This document shows, one piece after another, positions 52,629-61,851 of a stretch of DNA of 64,000 nt. Both the position numbers and the translations under genes were made by a program. Location of the stretch: the NCBI GenBank assembly GCA_965277355.1, contig CBDICN010000002.1, positions 992,001 to 1,056,000 on the forward strand, written 5' to 3'. The notes under the pieces are model-generated. The model ran no database searches and was not told where the DNA came from. It was given only the letters and a program-made list of their open reading frames with translations. The stretch's first letter is position 1, and each line of letters opens with the position of its first letter. This stretch comes from RH-AL1 sp965277355 (lineage in GTDB: Bacteria > Pseudomonadota > Alphaproteobacteria > Rhizobiales > Beijerinckiaceae).

Positions 52629-53135
52629 TTATGCCGCGCGCATGATGCCGCTCCACCAGCCGAGCACCGCATCGCGTTGATCTGCAATGGCAATTGTTCT
52701 TACGATCGCGAGGACGGGAAAGTTCTTCCGGCCGATCAAGCACGTGGTCTTAGGTCCGATCGCAGCGGGCTCGGCGATACCCTCGACGAGATCGACGACG
52801 CAACCCACCAAGGCTTCGCTCACGAACGGCACGGCGACGATCCCCAGGCCGCGCCGCTCGATGAATCCGGCGATCCGCGGGTGCGGACGCACCACGACGG
52901 ACCCCTGCACCCGGGAAAGTAGAACGCGGTCGTCGCCCACCAGAACGATGGGTCGCCGCCTTGTGGAAACCGCGATGAGGCCCAACGCAAGCCGGCTCTT
53001 GCCGGCCTTGGATGGCGCTCGGATCAGCAGCGCACGCGAGCCGATCGCGACTGCGGTCGCATGAACCGCGGCCGGCCTCCGATCGAAGGCGTCGCCGCAA
53101 CCGGACACCGTGCGATCAGCATCGTGCTGGTCCAT
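52629..53135 (-). CDS. hprK: HPr kinase/phosphorylase (short alphaproteobacterial form)
   Basis: 168 aa, the short catalytic-domain-only form. HATAVAIGSRALLIRAPSKAGKSRLALGLI holds the P-loop at residues 40-47; the usual GxSGxGKS is altered to APSKAGKS, losing the first Gly and the central Gly. DDRV follows, and RGLGIVAVPF matches the conserved signature. Phosphorylates HPr on Ser. An upstream ATG at 53231 is possible. It lies about 190 bases upstream of the EIIA gene. Confidence 0.84.
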   Translation of the reverse strand: MDQHDADRTVSGCGDAFDRRPAAVHATAVAIGSRALLIRAPSKAGKSRLALGLIAVSTRRRPIVLVGDDRVLLSRVQGSVVVRPHPRIAGFIERRGLGIVAVPFVSEALVGCVVDLVEGIAEPAAIGPKTTCLIGRKNFPVLAIVRTIAIADQRDAVLGWWSGIMRAA

Positions 53136-53254
53136 GGTTTGGAGAAGCTCCGATTGAGATTGGTCCAAAGCGTCTGTCGGGTTGGTGCTAGGGTCAAAAC
53201 TCAATTGCGATGACAGCCAAGCCGCTGTCATCGGTCATATGCAAGATGCCGGAC

Positions 53255-53650
53255 TTAAGGCTGCGGTTTGATTTGGAAGTGGCACCAACCTACGCGGGCT
53301 TCCTGTTGTGACGAGCGCGCGATCATGATCTCCTCGACTTGAACTCGATGCGCGTTACCCCACTCGCAAAGCGGCATGAGTGCTCGCACGAGCGTCATGC
53401 CGAAAGGGGTCATGGTGTAGTCCACCATCGGTGGCACCCGCTGGTAGTCGTGGCGGACCAGCACGCCCGCTGCGACCAGCTCGCGCAGCTGCTGGATCAG
53501 CACCTTCTCACTGATGCCCGCGACCAGCCGCCTGAGGTCCCCGAACCGCTTGGGGCCTGAGTTGAGGTGGTAGAGGATCAGCGGCTTCCATTTCCCGCCC
53601 ATCACCGCCAACGCGACATCGAGGCCGCACACAGGTTCTCCGGTCGTCAT
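53255..53650 (-). CDS. HxlR-family transcriptional regulator
   Basis: 131 aa winged helix. CGLDVALAVMGGKWKPLILYHLNSGPKRFGDLRRLVAGISEKVLIQQLRELVAAGVLVR is the HxlR signature, with the first Cys as a possible redox or aldehyde sensor. Divergent from the SDR gene at 53742 (91 bases), so it most likely regulates it. Confidence 0.9.
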   Translation of the reverse strand: MTTGEPVCGLDVALAVMGGKWKPLILYHLNSGPKRFGDLRRLVAGISEKVLIQQLRELVAAGVLVRHDYQRVPPMVDYTMTPFGMTLVRALMPLCEWGNAHRVQVEEIMIARSSQQEARVGWCHFQIKPQP

Positions 53651-53741
53651 GATCCCACTCCCATACTTACCTTTAGGTAGGTTCTACCGTGGCTGAGGGT
53701 GATGGTCCATATCGCGTCCGTCAGCGGACAGGAGACAGCGT

Positions 53742-54491
53742 ATGGATAGGCTCAGGGGCAAAGTGGCGGTCATCACGGGCGCCAGCAGCGGCATAGGGCT
53801 GGCGAGCGCGAAGCGCTTCGCTCGTGAGGGCGCGCGCGTGTTCATGACCGGTCGACGACAGGCTGAACTCGACGCGGCAGTGGCCGCGGTCGGAGGCAAC
53901 GCCCGTGGAATCCAGGGCGACATCGCGAACTTGGGCGAACTCGATCGGCTCTACGGTATCGTGCGTGAGGAGGCTGGGCAGATCGACGTTCTGTTCGCGA
54001 ACGCCGGCGGCGGCGAGTTCCTTTCGCTACCCGAGATCACGGAGGAGCACTACGACCGCACCTTCGCCAGCAACGTCAAGGGCACGCTGTTCACCGTGCA
54101 GAAAGCGCTGCCGCTTCTGCGCGACGGTGCGTCTGTGATCCTGACCGGATCGACGGCCGGCAACACGGGGGTGCCGTCATTCAGCGTATACAGTGCAAGC
54201 AAGGCGGCCATTCGCAACTTCGCCCGAAGTTGGATCCAGGAGCTGGCACCACGCCGCATCCGCGTGAATGTGCTCGTGCCGGGCGCGACGTCCACACCGG
54301 GCTTCCATGGACTCACCAAAACCGAGGAGCAGAACCGCGGATTTGTGGCTGCCTCGGAAGCGGCGGCGCCGCTCGGCCGGATGGGTGATCCCGACGAAAT
54401 AGCTGCTGCGGCTCTCTTCCTCGCTTCGGATGACAGCAGCTACGTCACCGGCAGCGAGTTGTTCGCCGACGGTGGTTCAGCTCAGGTATAG
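53742..54491 (+). CDS. Short-chain dehydrogenase/reductase
   Basis: 249 aa classical SDR: TGASSGIGLA cofactor loop, NAGGGEFL, catalytic Ser in LTGSTAG and YSASKAAIRNF (Tyr and Lys of YxxxK), C-terminal GDPDEIAAAALFLASDDSSYVTGSELFADGG. NAD(P)-dependent oxidoreductase, substrate unknown. Induction by an electrophile through the divergent HxlR is an inference. Confidence 0.93.
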   Translation: MDRLRGKVAVITGASSGIGLASAKRFAREGARVFMTGRRQAELDAAVAAVGGNARGIQGDIANLGELDRLYGIVREEAGQIDVLFANAGGGEFLSLPEITEEHYDRTFASNVKGTLFTVQKALPLLRDGASVILTGSTAGNTGVPSFSVYSASKAAIRNFARSWIQELAPRRIRVNVLVPGATSTPGFHGLTKTEEQNRGFVAASEAAAPLGRMGDPDEIAAAALFLASDDSSYVTGSELFADGGSAQV

Positions 54492-54492
54492 C

Positions 54493-54672
54493 GGGACTGT
54501 CCTGAACCCACCTTCGACGCCATCAGCACCAGAACGCAACAACGGCGGCGAGCGCGACGGCGGAGGCGAAGTTGGCCGCAAGCTTGTCGTAGCGGGTGCC
54601 GACGCGCCTGAAATCCTTCAGGCGGCAGATCGCGGCCTCGATGCGCCAGCGGTCGCGGTAGCGCGCCGATAC
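54493..54672 (-). mobile_element. IS5-family transposase remnant (C-terminal end and terminal repeat)
   Basis: The minus frame ending at TGA 54523 reads RYRDRWRIEAAICRLKDFRR and TRYDKLAANFASAVALAAVV, the closing part of IS5/IS427-like DDE transposases (the E of DDE is in RIE). Beyond the stop lies GGGACTGTCCTGAACCC (54493-54509), a plausible IS terminal repeat, two bases after the SDR stop. The rest of the element is gone; the other side runs straight into the end of chvG. Confidence 0.75.
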
Positions 54673-54688
54673 GTCTGGACTGGATGGA

Positions 54689-56530
54689 TCAGAACTCGCG
54701 GTTCGCGGCCGGAAGCCATACCGTGAAGCGCGCACCGATGATCGCGTTCGTCTCGCCGTCGACGTCGTGGACCGGCTCGGTCCTGTTGACGCCCGAGACG
54801 TGGCCGCCGTGCGCCTCGACGATCTGGCGTGAGATCGACAGACCGAGCCCGGAATTCTGCCCGAAGCCGTGGTCGGGCCGATCGGTGTAGAAACGCTCGA
54901 AGATGCGTTCGAAGGCGTCGGCCGGAATGCCGGGACCGTCGTCGTCGACGATGATCTCGAACCCATGATGCGGCGAGCCGCCTGTCGGCGATGCACTTCG
55001 CAGCGGCCCGATGGAGACGCGCACGCGGCCGCCGTCCTTCGAGAAGGATCGCGCGTTGTCGATGAGATTGTTGAAGACCTGCCCCAGACGAGAATCGTAG
55101 CCTAGCACCGTGTAGGTGTCGGACGGCTCGTCCGTCAGCGCCTTCACGTCAAGGCTGACGCGGATGCCGTTTTTGCCGATGCCGTTGGCGACCGCCACCA
55201 CCGCCTCCAGCACCTGAACCAGGTCGACCTCGCGATCGTCGGCGCGCGCCAGTTCGGCATCGAGCCGCGACGCGTCGGAGATGTCGCTGATCAGGCGGTC
55301 GAGCCGTTTGACATCGTGCTGGATGATGGCGAGCAGACGCTCCTGCGCCGACGATGTTCGCGCGATCGGCAGTGTCTCGACGGCGCTGCGCAGCGACGTC
55401 AGCGGGTTCTTCAACTCGTGCGCCACATCGGCGGCGAAACGCTCGATCGCCTCGATGCGGTTGTAGAGCGCCTTGGTCATGTCGCGCAGCGAGCCGGAAA
55501 GATGACCGATCTCGTCCTCGCGCCCGGTGAAATCCGGGATCTCCTGACGCGATTTGGTACCGCGGCGTACGCGGTCGGCCGCTTCGGCGAGCCGGCGCAT
55601 CGGCTCGGCGATGGTGCCGGCGAGGAACAGCGACAGCAGGAACATGATGACGGCGGAGATGAGGAAGATGCGCACGATCGCCCAGCGCTCGGTCGCGATG
55701 ATCGAATCGATGTCGCCACCGAGGGTCGAGAGCAGCAGTGCCCCCTTGACCGAACGCAGCTGCATGATCGGCACCGCGACCGAGATGATCGTGTCGCCTT
55801 TCGCGTTCACGCGCACCACGTTCTGGACGTTGCCCTTGAGAGCGTCGGCGACTTCCGGCAGAGTCTGGCCGTTGCGGCCCGAGAATTCCGCGGCCTGTGG
55901 CGCATCGGTCTTGCCGAAACGGCCCTTGACCGCGTTCCAAGTGCGCTCGATCAACGTCATCGCCTCGTCTGGCGCCGGGCTGGCCGGGAGTTCGGAGCGT
56001 TGGATCGAATCGCGATGGTTGAAGGACCGCGAATCGAGGAGCAGGTAGCCCTCGTAGTCGAAGATGCGTGCCCGCGTCCGCGTCGGCAGCACGAGCTGGC
56101 GCAGGACCGGACCGATCCGCTCCGGGTTGATCGAGAATTCGAGCGAGGGGCTCGCGTCGTCCTGGGCCTTGGTGCTCTGCCCCGGCGCAAGCTGCAGCAA
56201 TTTTTCGGGATCGACCTGAATGGTATCCGTCTCGACGCTCGCCGACCCGGAGATCGCCGCGGCGATGATCTCGCCCTGGGTCTGCAGGCTCTGCACGCGG
56301 GCATCGATCAGGCCCTCGCGGAACTGATTGACGTAAAGGAAGGCCACCGCGAGCGCGACCAGGCCGCCGAGGTTGAGGAAAACGATTCGTCGCGTGAGCG
56401 AGGAGGCGAACCGCGCGGAAAGAATCCGGATGAGAGCGCGGCTTCTGCGGGACAGCCCGCGCTTCATCAGGCGCCGGCGGCGACCGGCGACGGCAAGCGC
56501 CTCAGGCAGTGAGTGCGCGCCGAGACTCAC
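54689..56530 (-). CDS. chvG: Sensor histidine kinase ChvG
   Basis: 613 aa. N-terminal helix (about 50-70), a periplasmic sensor domain (about 72-285), second helix (about 290-312), HAMP, HisKA with phosphoacceptor His in FAADVAHELKNPLTSLRSA, and an ATPase domain (NLIDNARSF, DDDGPGIP, SGLGLSISRQIVEAHGG). Orthologue of ChvG/ExoS/BvrS, responding to acid and envelope stress. It is intact to its stop despite the IS remnant beside it. GTG 56530 is the longest start; ATG 56467 is possible. Confidence 0.93.
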   Translation of the reverse strand: MSLGAHSLPEALAVAGRRRRLMKRGLSRRSRALIRILSARFASSLTRRIVFLNLGGLVALAVAFLYVNQFREGLIDARVQSLQTQGEIIAAAISGSASVETDTIQVDPEKLLQLAPGQSTKAQDDASPSLEFSINPERIGPVLRQLVLPTRTRARIFDYEGYLLLDSRSFNHRDSIQRSELPASPAPDEAMTLIERTWNAVKGRFGKTDAPQAAEFSGRNGQTLPEVADALKGNVQNVVRVNAKGDTIISVAVPIMQLRSVKGALLLSTLGGDIDSIIATERWAIVRIFLISAVIMFLLSLFLAGTIAEPMRRLAEAADRVRRGTKSRQEIPDFTGREDEIGHLSGSLRDMTKALYNRIEAIERFAADVAHELKNPLTSLRSAVETLPIARTSSAQERLLAIIQHDVKRLDRLISDISDASRLDAELARADDREVDLVQVLEAVVAVANGIGKNGIRVSLDVKALTDEPSDTYTVLGYDSRLGQVFNNLIDNARSFSKDGGRVRVSIGPLRSASPTGGSPHHGFEIIVDDDGPGIPADAFERIFERFYTDRPDHGFGQNSGLGLSISRQIVEAHGGHVSGVNRTEPVHDVDGETNAIIGARFTVWLPAANREF

Positions 56531-56566
56531 CGCGCGCGATCGGCAGAAAATAGACCCAACCCGACG

Positions 56567-57262
56567 CTATTCCTTGAAACGATAGCCGACACCATACAGC
56601 GTCTCGATCATCTCGAAATCGTCATCCACCGACTTGAACTTCTTGCGCAGCCGCTTGATGTGGCTGTCGATGGTGCGGTCGTCGACGTAGACCTGATCGT
56701 CGTAGGCGGCATCCATCAGCGCGTTGCGGCTCTTCACGACACCCGGGCGGGTGGCGAGGGCCTGAAGAATGAGGAACTCGGTGACGGTCAGCGTCACCGG
56801 ATCGTTCTTCCAGGTGCAGGTGTGACGCTCCGGGTCCATCTTGAGGAGACCGCGCTCGAGGACCTTGGCCTCCGACTCCTTCTGGGCCGCCGCTTCCTTC
56901 GGATTGGCGCGCCGCAGGATCGCTTTCACCCGCTCCACGAGCAGGCGCTGCGAGAACGGCTTTCGGATAAAGTCGTCCGCGCCCATCTTGAGACCGAACA
57001 GTTCGTCGATCTCTTCATCCTTCGAGGTCAGAAAGATCACCGGCACATCGGACTTTTGCCGAAGCCGGCGCAACAGTTCCATGCCGTCCATGCGGGGCAT
57101 CTTGATATCGAAGATCGCGAGGTCCGGCGGGTTGGTCTTGAGCCCGTCGAGCGCCATCGAACCGTCGGTGTAGGTCTGCACCCTATATCCTTCGCCCTCG
57201 AGGGCGATCGACACGGAGGTCAGGATATTGCGGTCGTCGTCGACCAAAGCGATGTTCGGCAT
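56567..57262 (-). CDS. chvI: Response regulator ChvI
   Basis: 231 aa OmpR/PhoB-type regulator. Receiver with acidic triad at VDDD and phospho-acceptor D52 in AIFDIKMPRMDG, Lys in FIRKPFS; C-terminal winged helix (LTVTEFLILQALATRPGVVKSRNALMDAAY, TIDSHIKRLRKKF). Partner of ChvG, 36 bases upstream. ATG 57262 begins MPNIALVDDD like homologues; an in-frame start at 57328 is less likely. Confidence 0.94.
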   Translation of the reverse strand: MPNIALVDDDRNILTSVSIALEGEGYRVQTYTDGSMALDGLKTNPPDLAIFDIKMPRMDGMELLRRLRQKSDVPVIFLTSKDEEIDELFGLKMGADDFIRKPFSQRLLVERVKAILRRANPKEAAAQKESEAKVLERGLLKMDPERHTCTWKNDPVTLTVTEFLILQALATRPGVVKSRNALMDAAYDDQVYVDDRTIDSHIKRLRKKFKSVDDDFEMIETLYGVGYRFKE

Positions 57263-57605
57263 CTTCGTCTCACTTACCTTGACCGTCGAGGGCCGGCGAT
57301 CGTCGTTCTCGTCAACTGCCTCCCTCACGCATCAGCTCGGGCGAACGCTGGCGTGACAACCGTTATCCCAGTCATGCCGGCCGAAATGTGGCAGCCATGT
57401 ACTTAAACGCTCAACTGCTAAGATGAGGCATGTCCACGGCAACGTCAATTATCGCGTTTGCTAAGCGCACGGCTTTTATCGGACGCCTTTATTTTGCCGG
57501 AGCGGTCGCAAACCGGGAAGACAGAAGCACTCTTCAACGCCTGTTCATATTGCCGGGAGGCGGGAGGCCCGCGCAGGCACGCGACGGGCACCCGCCGGCC
57601 GAAGC
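57263..57605. other. Region upstream of chvI
   Basis: About 340 bases between chvI and the pyridoxamine-oxidase-like gene on the same strand. It contains the candidate chvI promoter at 57420-57448. No gene is convincing here. Confidence 0.45.
57420..57448 (-). promoter_or_regulatory. Candidate promoter of chvI-chvG
   Basis: Minus strand TTGACG (57443-57448), 17 bases, CATCTT (57420-57425). It would give a leader of about 150 bases before chvI. Confidence 0.4.
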
Positions 57606-58109
57606 TTAGAAATTCACCGTCTTGTTCTCGCCCATGCCCTTCGGCGACTCGCCCGTGAGCCGGGCCTTGGCATAACCGTAGGCGTAGACCCAGGTGGAGG
57701 ACGGCGAATCCCAATACTCGGCGCTGTCGACCTCCACGCAGATGAGCGCCAGTTCCGGGTCGTCGGGGCCCTTGGGGAACCACACGCGTAGCCCTTCGCT
57801 CCACAGCTCCTTCATCTTGGAGGTGTCGCGGTGAATGCTGGCATGGCCGGCAACCGAAACGTAATCCTGACTCTTCGGCTCGGAGTAGGCGAGCAGCACG
57901 TGCGCATTCCCTTCGATCTCGTCGAGCTTGGGAGCGTGCTCGCGAGAGGCGAACCAGAGGCGGCCGTTGAAGTCCTTGTTCAGCGCCGCCATCGGTCGGC
58001 CGCGCATCTGGCCGCCGTCGCCGGTGGTGACCATCAGGGCGATCTTGATGTCCTTGATGAGCTCCCAGACCTTCTGCTTGTCGTCCAGGGAGCTTGTCGT
58101 CTCGGCCAT
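57606..58109 (-). CDS. Pyridoxamine 5'-phosphate oxidase-fold general stress protein
   Basis: 167 aa split-barrel flavin-binding protein. DDKQKVWELIKDIKIALMVTTGDGGQMRGRPMA is the GsiB/YzzA-like start, and the WPKGPDDPELALICVEVDSAEYWDSPSS-type end (WFPKGPDDPELALI, AEYWDS) is typical of this stress-protein group. Probably binds FMN or F420-like cofactor; enzyme activity unknown. Divergent from the next gene. Confidence 0.87.
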   Translation of the reverse strand: MAETTSSLDDKQKVWELIKDIKIALMVTTGDGGQMRGRPMAALNKDFNGRLWFASREHAPKLDEIEGNAHVLLAYSEPKSQDYVSVAGHASIHRDTSKMKELWSEGLRVWFPKGPDDPELALICVEVDSAEYWDSPSSTWVYAYGYAKARLTGESPKGMGENKTVNF

Positions 58110-58244
58110 TTTGGTCTCCTTCTTCGATCAACGCCGAACAGGCCCTCGACACGATGGTTCCCCTTAGGCGGAAGGGCCGCAAGCGCGACCGTGGCGGGCT
58201 TGCCGCGCCCATGTCAGAACGAACGACGGCCAGCGGAGTCCGAC

Positions 58245-59012
58245 ATGAGCAATGACGAGCGTCCTTCCGAGCCGGAGCGACCGATTCGCGACCCAGACTT
58301 CGATCCGCTTGCCGAGGCCAAGCGCCTGCTGCGCTCGATCAGGGCCGGCTCGCTCGCGACGCTGAACGGATCCGGGGATCCGTTCGCCTCGCTGATCACG
58401 GTGGCGACCGATCACGACGGGACGCCGCTGTTTCTCGTCTCGCAGCTTTCGGCGCACACCCGGCACCTCGACAAGGATCCGCGCGCCTCGCTCCTGCTGG
58501 CGGAGACCGGGGAGGGCGACCCGCTCGCGCACCCGCGACTGACGATCGTCGGCATCGCCGCCAAGGTCGTGGAGCCGGCGGCGAGGGCGGCGGTCCGCGC
58601 GCGGTTCCTGGCGCGCCACCCGAAGGCCGCGCTTTACGCCGACTTCGGCGATTTCTCGTTCTGGCGCCTGGCGATGGAGCAGATCCACCTCAACGGAGGG
58701 TTCGCGCGCGCGGCGCGCTTCCCGGCCGACCGCCTGCTGACGCCGCTCGGCGGTGCCGGCGAGCTGATCGCGGCCGAAGCCGGCGCCGTCGCGCATATGA
58801 ACGTCGATCACGCCGACGCTTTGGCGCTTTACGCGCAGGTGATCGCCGGCAAGCCGCCCGGCGCCTGGGTCGCGACCGGTCTCGATCCCGACGGCATGGA
58901 CCTCGCCTGCGGCGACCTCGCCGCGCGCATCCCGTTCCCCGACCGGGTGACGAACGCGCACGACCTCCGCAAGGTGTTGGTGAAGCTCGCGCATGCGGCG
59001 CGTGCCGCCTAG
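58245..59012 (+). CDS. HugZ-like FMN-binding split-barrel protein
   Basis: 255 aa. N-terminal pyridoxamine-oxidase-type barrel (LLRSIRAGSLATLNGSGDPFASLITVATD, HTRHLDKDPRASLLL) and C-terminal DUF2470-like domain (AVAHMNVDHADALALYAQV, where the His pair could bind heme). The architecture matches HugZ/HutZ-family proteins that bind or degrade heme. Divergent from the stress-protein gene. Confidence 0.86.
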   Translation: MSNDERPSEPERPIRDPDFDPLAEAKRLLRSIRAGSLATLNGSGDPFASLITVATDHDGTPLFLVSQLSAHTRHLDKDPRASLLLAETGEGDPLAHPRLTIVGIAAKVVEPAARAAVRARFLARHPKAALYADFGDFSFWRLAMEQIHLNGGFARAARFPADRLLTPLGGAGELIAAEAGAVAHMNVDHADALALYAQVIAGKPPGAWVATGLDPDGMDLACGDLAARIPFPDRVTNAHDLRKVLVKLAHAARAA

Positions 59013-59020
59013 CGCGAGCC

Positions 59021-60451
59021 TCACGACCAGCGGGCGAGGATGCGCACCAGCATGCGGCTGAACCACGTGTAGGGTGGATAGAGCATGAATCCGCTGGAAA
59101 ACCGGGACTGGATGAAGACCGGCTTTTCCTTCGAAAGCCGCTCGAAGCCGTGAGCGCCGTGGTAGTGCCCGGTGCCGGACGGGCCGACGCCGCCGAACGG
59201 CAGGTCCTCCTGGACGAAATGCATCAGCGTCTCGTTGACCGAGACGCCGCCGGAGATCGTCGTTGCCAGCACCCGTTCGCGCGCCGCGGCGTTGGAGCCG
59301 AACCAGTACAGCGACAGCGGCCGCTCCCGCGCGTTCACGAAGGCGATCGCGTCGTCGACAAGGTCGTAGGGGATGATCGGCAGCACCGGGCCGAAGATTT
59401 CCTGCCGCATGACCTCCATCGTGTCCGTCACGTCGAGCAGCAGCGTCGGCGCCATCGTCCGCGTTCCGGGCGCGGCTGCTCCGACCTCGATCACCCGGGC
59501 GCCTTTCGCCCGCGCGTCGTCGACGAGCCCGCGAAGCCGCTCGTGGTGGGACGCGCTGATGAGACTCGTGTAATCGGGATTGCCGCCGATCGTTGGGTAC
59601 TGCTTGGCGATCGCTGTTCGCAGCGCGTCGACGAACGGGTCGAGCTTGCCGCGCGCCACGAGCGCGTAGTCGGGCGCGATGCAGATCTGGCCGGCGTTGA
59701 AGAACTTGCCCCAGGCGGTTCGCTCCGCCGCCAGCTTGAGGTCGGCGGACACGTCGACGATGAGCGGCGACTTGCCGCCGAGTTCGAGCGTGACCGGCGT
59801 CAGGTTCTTGGCCGCCGCCTGCGCGACGAGCCGGCCGACGCGCGTCGAGCCGGTGAAGACGAGATGGTCGAACGGCAGCGCGGCGAAAGCCTGCCCGGTC
59901 TCGGGGCCGCCGGTGACGACCGCCACCTCGTCCTCCGCGAAGGCCTCCGCGACGGCGGCCCTCAGCGCGTCGGCGAAGAGCGGCGTCAGCTCGGGCGGTT
60001 TGATCATCGCCCGGTTGCCGGCGGCGAGCGCGCAGACGAGCGGCGCGAGCGTGAGGTTGAGCGGGAAGTTCCAGGCACCGATGATACCGACGACACCGAG
60101 CGGCTGCCGCATGATGCGCGAGGAGCCCGGCCGCGAGGCCCAGCCGGTCGCGGCGCGACGCGGGCGCATCCAGCCGCCGAGATGCCCGCGGGCGTGGCGG
60201 ATCGCGGCGCGCACCGTGTTGATATCCGCGATGTGGGTGACGAGCGCCGGACGCCTGCCGAAGTCGCGCGCGATAAGCTCCGCGAAATGCGCGGCGTTGT
60301 CCCGCACGAGAGCGTCGAGACGCCGGAGCCGGTCGTCGCGGACGGCCTTTGCCGGTGCCATGTCGCGCGCGAAGGCTTCGCGCTGGCGCCGCAGGATGGC
60401 CGCGAGATCGACGATGGTGTCCGGCGGCAGGGCAATGACGTTGGTGGTCAC
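59021..60451 (-). CDS. Aldehyde dehydrogenase, coniferyl-aldehyde-dehydrogenase-like
   Basis: 476 aa. Catalytic Cys in FNAGQICIAPDYAL and Glu in LELGGKSP; GAWNFPLNLTLAPLVCALAAGN is the NAD-binding region. The C-terminal PPYTWFSRMLVRIL tail, hydrophobic and basic, fits the membrane-associated class 3 or coniferyl type. Substrate probably long-chain or aromatic aldehyde. GTG 60451 has GAGGAG upstream; the extra 33 residues of the longest frame are not family-like. Convergent with the HugZ-like gene. Confidence 0.91.
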   Translation of the reverse strand: MTTNVIALPPDTIVDLAAILRRQREAFARDMAPAKAVRDDRLRRLDALVRDNAAHFAELIARDFGRRPALVTHIADINTVRAAIRHARGHLGGWMRPRRAATGWASRPGSSRIMRQPLGVVGIIGAWNFPLNLTLAPLVCALAAGNRAMIKPPELTPLFADALRAAVAEAFAEDEVAVVTGGPETGQAFAALPFDHLVFTGSTRVGRLVAQAAAKNLTPVTLELGGKSPLIVDVSADLKLAAERTAWGKFFNAGQICIAPDYALVARGKLDPFVDALRTAIAKQYPTIGGNPDYTSLISASHHERLRGLVDDARAKGARVIEVGAAAPGTRTMAPTLLLDVTDTMEVMRQEIFGPVLPIIPYDLVDDAIAFVNARERPLSLYWFGSNAAARERVLATTISGGVSVNETLMHFVQEDLPFGGVGPSGTGHYHGAHGFERLSKEKPVFIQSRFSSGFMLYPPYTWFSRMLVRILARWS

Positions 60452-60618
60452 GGCGTGCTCCTCGAGCGAAGACGGCAACTCTAGCACCCGGTTACGATCG
60501 GACCAGCATACGAAGGTGGAACGGGAGAGCTCTCGTCGCGGGCGCGTCATCGAACGCGACCATGAAAAAAGGCTGGCCCGACGCTTGCTGGCCAGAGCAC
60601 CAGGCCGCGGAGACTTAA

Positions 60619-61461
60619 ATGCGTTACAAGCTTGGGTGTAGGCTCGGCTATCGCCAACTCTCGCAGACCCCTTTCGTCTTTAACATCGAGGTGCAGAGCT
60701 TCGGCAACCAGAGCGTCGTTCAGGAGTGCCTCACGACGATCCCCAGGCTCGAGGTGGAGCCCTGGTTGATGCCGGAGACCGGCAACCGCTACCTCCGGCT
60801 GAACGCGCCGGCCGGCATGCTCGATGTCGAATATACCGCCGTCGTGAACTGGACACCCGAGCTGGAGGAGCCGGGGGCCGTCTCGGAGGTGACGCTATCG
60901 CGTCTCCCACTGTCGGTTTTCCCGCACCTCTATCCGAGCCGCTATTGCCAGTCCGACAAGCTCGAGCGCTTCGCCCGCAGCACTTTCGGCGGCCTCGAAC
61001 GCGGCTATGCCCGCGTCAACGGCATCTGCAACTGGATCCACGACTACGTCGCCTACGAAGGCGGTGTGTCGGACGCGCTCACCTCGGCGTTCGATACCGT
61101 CACCCAGCGTGCCGGCGTCTGCCGCGACTTCGCCCATCTCGGCATCGCGCTCTGCCGCACGCTCGGCATCCCGGCCCGCTACGCCAGCGTCTACGCCTCG
61201 CAGCTCGCCCCGCCCGACTTCCACGCCGTCTTCGAAGCCTACCTCGACGGCCCGAACGGGGGCGGCTGGTACCTGTTCGACCCGACGAGGCTCGCCGATC
61301 CGGCCGGTCTCATCCGCATCGGGGTCGGCCGTGACGCCGCCGACGTCGCATTCTGCAGCCCGTTCGCCTTCGTCACCTTCGACAAGCCGCAGGTTTGGAT
61401 CGAGCCTCTCGAACCGCTCGGCCTGCGGACCACGATGGCGATCCGTGCGCAGGCCGGCTAA
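60619..61461 (+). CDS. Transglutaminase-like cysteine protease family protein
   Basis: 280 aa. N-terminal beta domain and a transglutaminase core with the triad visible: Cys in RAGVCRDFAHLG, His in FHAVFEAYL, Asp in YLFDPTRLA. Members act as amidases or proteases in the cytoplasm. Monocistronic, with the ALDH gene divergent upstream. Confidence 0.88.
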   Translation: MRYKLGCRLGYRQLSQTPFVFNIEVQSFGNQSVVQECLTTIPRLEVEPWLMPETGNRYLRLNAPAGMLDVEYTAVVNWTPELEEPGAVSEVTLSRLPLSVFPHLYPSRYCQSDKLERFARSTFGGLERGYARVNGICNWIHDYVAYEGGVSDALTSAFDTVTQRAGVCRDFAHLGIALCRTLGIPARYASVYASQLAPPDFHAVFEAYLDGPNGGGWYLFDPTRLADPAGLIRIGVGRDAADVAFCSPFAFVTFDKPQVWIEPLEPLGLRTTMAIRAQAG

Positions 61462-61606
61462 GCGCGCGACCGCTCGATGCAAGCTGGGGAAACCGCGAAT
61501 TTTTTCGGTTCCGTTAACACCCCGTTAACACTTTTGGCGAAGTTTCGATCAGCTTGGTGCGCGGCGGCGGCGCCGAGTCCGACGACAATTGGAAGAGGCC
61601 TTCACG

Positions 61607-61810
61607 ATGGATCTCGCGCAAAACGCCCATAACGGCGCGGCAGCTCTGTGCGGCGTCGTCACGACGCTCCGGCGCCTCTACAGGCCGCAGTTCGAGGCGG
61701 AGCCCGCCTTCACGACGGCGCTGAGTGCGTTGCAGCGCAACGAGCAGCGGGCGCTCTCGCAGATCGCCTCGATGGCGCGCCGGCCGGCGATGAGCGGCAA
61801 CCCCGCTTAA
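61607..61810 (+). CDS. Small hypothetical protein
   Basis: 67 aa, mainly helical, no known motif (RRLYRPQFEAEPAFTTALSALQRNEQRALSQIA). GGAAGAGG nine bases upstream of ATG 61607 supports translation. It is probably a real small protein of unknown role. Confidence 0.55.
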   Translation: MDLAQNAHNGAAALCGVVTTLRRLYRPQFEAEPAFTTALSALQRNEQRALSQIASMARRPAMSGNPA

Positions 61811-61851
61811 GGGCGTCGCAGTTTCGCGATCGTCCGCCTCGGGCGCCAGTC

